Below, one piece after another: positions 7,124-8,327 of a stretch of 8,327 bases of DNA. The notes below the pieces were generated by a model. That model saw only the letters and a program-made list of their open reading frames with translations. It was not told the DNA's origin and ran no database searches. The stretch spans positions 1 to 8,327 of the forward strand of contig CAISYX010000214.1 of NCBI GenBank assembly GCA_903889815.1. The letters are read 5' to 3'. Position numbers and translations under genes: made by a program. The first letter of the stretch is position 1. Every line of letters starts with the position of its first letter. Source of the stretch: an uncultured Gammaproteobacteria bacterium. GTDB taxonomy: Bacteria > Pseudomonadota > Gammaproteobacteria > Pseudomonadales > Pseudohongiellaceae.

Positions 7124-7746
7124 GTCAGGCCCCCAGGCAGCTCGCTCAGCGCTGTACGCACATTGAAGAGCCCCAGCAGTTCGGCCGTCTCAAACAGCGG
7201 CAAACCCACGACCCCGGTGTAGCTGCCAGCAATGTGCTCTACGAACAGGGCTCCGAGCCCCTGAATGGCATAGGCACCGGCCTTGCCCAAAGGTTCGCCG
7301 CTGGCCCAGTAACTGGCACATTCGGCTGAACTCAGTGTCCGAAAACGCACGGCAGTCGTTGACATTCGCACTTCAGCCCGCGATCCCAGACAAAGAGCCA
7401 CCGCGGAAAGCACCTGGTGCTCGGCACTGGAAAGCAAACGCCACATGCGCTGCGCATCGTCACGGTCACGCGGTTTACCCATGATCTGGCCAGCCGCAAC
7501 AACAATGGTATCTGCCCCCAGCACAGGCAGAGACTGACCGGGCAGAAGACTCTGCGCCGACCGCGCTTTCTCCAGTGCCATGCGTTGCACAAAGACCTGG
7601 GGCGCTTCGCCTGCGCGGGGCTCTTCCAGCACCTGATGCTCAGCGACAGAGAAGACCACGCCAATCTGACTGAGCAGGTCCATGCGACGGGGCGAGGCAG
7701 AGGCAAGGACGATGCCGGGACACGCGGGACTGACGATGGGGGCCAT
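7120..7746 (-). CDS. maf: Maf-like nucleotide pyrophosphatase, YhdE (dTTP/UTP) type
   Basis: The 208-residue protein carries the Maf signature LASASPRR (14-21), the catalytic Asp80 in GADTIV, GKP (90-92) and the conserved block GKAGAYAIQGLG (154-165) followed by GSYTGVVGLPLFET. The tyrosine-isoleucine-glutamine-glycine in this last block is typical of the YhdE subfamily, which hydrolyses dTTP, UTP and modified pyrimidine triphosphates; the YceF subfamily (7-methyl-GTP) differs here. Maf proteins are linked to house-cleaning of nucleotides and, in Bacillus, to septum arrest. The frame stays open to 8178, but that extension only shadows mreD. ATG at 7746 gives the family's usual length, has AGGTG just upstream and lies 26 bases after the mreD stop. 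The TGA stop overlaps the rng start. Confidence 0.97.
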   Translation of the reverse strand: MAPIVSPACPGIVLASASPRRMDLLSQIGVVFSVAEHQVLEEPRAGEAPQVFVQRMALEKARSAQSLLPGQSLPVLGADTIVVAAGQIMGKPRDRDDAQRMWRLLSSAEHQVLSAVALCLGSRAEVRMSTTAVRFRTLSSAECASYWASGEPLGKAGAYAIQGLGALFVEHIAGSYTGVVGLPLFETAELLGLFNVRTALSELPGGLT

Positions 7747-7772
7747 GGCGCACCTGGACTGGATAAAGGGGA

Positions 7773-8261
7773 TTAGCGAACGCTGAACCCACGGCGCATC
7801 TGCCGCAGAAGCACGAATACCCAGGGCCACAGAAAGGCACTGGAAAGGGGGCCGAGCAGGAAGAACAGATCGGAGGTGACTGCCTGGTCGGCCGCAATTT
7901 TCATCCAGTGTGTCATCAGCATGTACAGTCCTGTCATGGCCAGAACGACGGCGCTCTGCTGCAGCGAGGAAAACATGCGCAGACGCTGATGCAGACTCAG
8001 GGTGATATACGCAATGATTGCCAGAGCCACCGCATGGAGACCGAGCAGCGAGCCATCCAGAATGTCGACCAGCAGGCCAGCCACCCAGGCGAAGCCAATG
8101 CCGACACGATAGGGCAGCGCCATCGCCCAGTAGATCAGCACCATTGCAACCCACTGCGGACGGTAATTCATCGCCCACTCGGGGAGAGGCACGACAGCCA
8201 GCAGAAAGGCGACGACGAAAGTGAGGTAGACCACCCAGGTGGCGTTGTTACGTTGATCCAT
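7773..8261 (-). CDS. mreD: Rod shape-determining protein MreD
   Basis: The 162-residue protein is almost entirely hydrophobic, with about six membrane segments (about 9-26, 36-50, 53-68, 73-90, 101-120 and 132-152). Family motifs are RPQWVAMVLIYW (34-45), GLLVDILDGSLLG (62-74) and HQRLRMF (91-97) followed by QQS. MreD is an inner-membrane partner of MreC and MreB in the elongasome, which guides lateral-wall peptidoglycan synthesis in rod-shaped cells. ATG at 8261 lies 3 bases after the mreC stop. Its ribosome site AGGA (8269-8272) is inside the last mreC codons, so the two genes are tightly coupled. The length is close to E. coli MreD. Confidence 0.97.
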   Translation of the reverse strand: MDQRNNATWVVYLTFVVAFLLAVVPLPEWAMNYRPQWVAMVLIYWAMALPYRVGIGFAWVAGLLVDILDGSLLGLHAVALAIIAYITLSLHQRLRMFSSLQQSAVVLAMTGLYMLMTHWMKIAADQAVTSDLFFLLGPLSSAFLWPWVFVLLRQMRRGFSVR

Positions 8262-8264
8262 GGC

Positions 8265-8327
8265 TCAATCCTGGCCCGCCGGCGGCTCCGGCACAATGTC
8301 TGCGAGTTCGGACGGCAGAGGCATGTC
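8265..8327 (-). CDS. mreC: Rod shape-determining protein MreC, last 20 codons only
   Basis: The minus strand from the right edge has an open frame ending at TGA (8265-8267), 3 bases before the mreD start. It encodes DMPLPSELADIVPEPPAGQD, a Pro- and acid-rich tail. MreC proteins often end in a variable, low-complexity Pro-rich tail, and mreC directly precedes mreD in nearly all proteobacteria. The assignment rests on position, frame and tail character, because no conserved MreC domain is in the window. Confidence 0.75.
   Translation of the reverse strand, partial: DMPLPSELADIVPEPPAGQD

Noticed and set aside
5999..7222. Long plus-strand open frame (407 codons) opposite rng
   Set aside because: It is fully antisense to the well-conserved RNase G gene, has no recognisable domain, is rich in His/Gln/Arg as expected of a shadow frame, and has no ribosome site I could support.
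7747..8178. N-terminal extension of Maf by 144 residues
   Set aside because: The extension is mreD read in another frame. ATG at 7746 gives normal Maf length and begins just before the LASASPRR motif.

Overview
This window is part of a conserved gammaproteobacterial cell-envelope gene cluster. All recognisable genes lie on the minus strand, so they read from the right end of the window to the left. In transcription order they are: the last 20 codons of mreC, mreD, maf (yhdE type), rng (RNase G), yhdP (a very long AsmA-like protein), a carbon-nitrogen hydrolase (Nit family), and the 5' part of a DUF445 membrane protein that runs off the left edge. The order mreC-mreD-maf-rng-yhdP is the one found in Escherichia coli, and the nitrilase after yhdP is the Pseudomonas-type arrangement. 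Protein sequence, gene order and moderately high GC content therefore point to a gammaproteobacterium, probably nearer to Pseudomonas and relatives than to the enterics. I cannot name a genus.

Layout, right to left: the mreC end (8265-8327) and mreD (7773-8261) are 3 bases apart. maf (7120-7746) follows after 26 bases. The maf stop and rng start share an ATGA overlap (rng 5645-7123). yhdP (1458-5594) follows after 50 bases and the nitrilase (582-1430) after 27 bases. This spacing supports one transcription unit. The first real break is the 91-base gap at 491-581 between the nitrilase and the DUF445 gene. That gap and the nitrilase 3' end hold a 12-base perfect inverted repeat and a weak sigma70-like promoter candidate, so the DUF445 gene may be separately expressed.

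How the genes work together: MreC and MreD belong to the elongasome that directs lateral-wall peptidoglycan synthesis. YhdP is an inner-membrane-anchored periplasmic protein of the AsmA/TamB group, implicated in moving phospholipids to the outer membrane. RNase G matures and degrades RNA. Maf hydrolyses non-canonical or excess nucleotides, and the Nit enzyme is probably a metabolite-repair amidase. The cluster thus combines envelope growth with housekeeping and repair.

I found no mobile elements, CRISPR arrays, RNA genes or phage genes, and no undescribed multi-gene system. The points worth a second look are small: the DUF445 gene where Pseudomonas has tldD, the inverted repeat with overlapping promoter candidate, and the low-complexity segments of YhdP. 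The long plus-strand reading frames opposite yhdP and rng look like shadows of the real genes.
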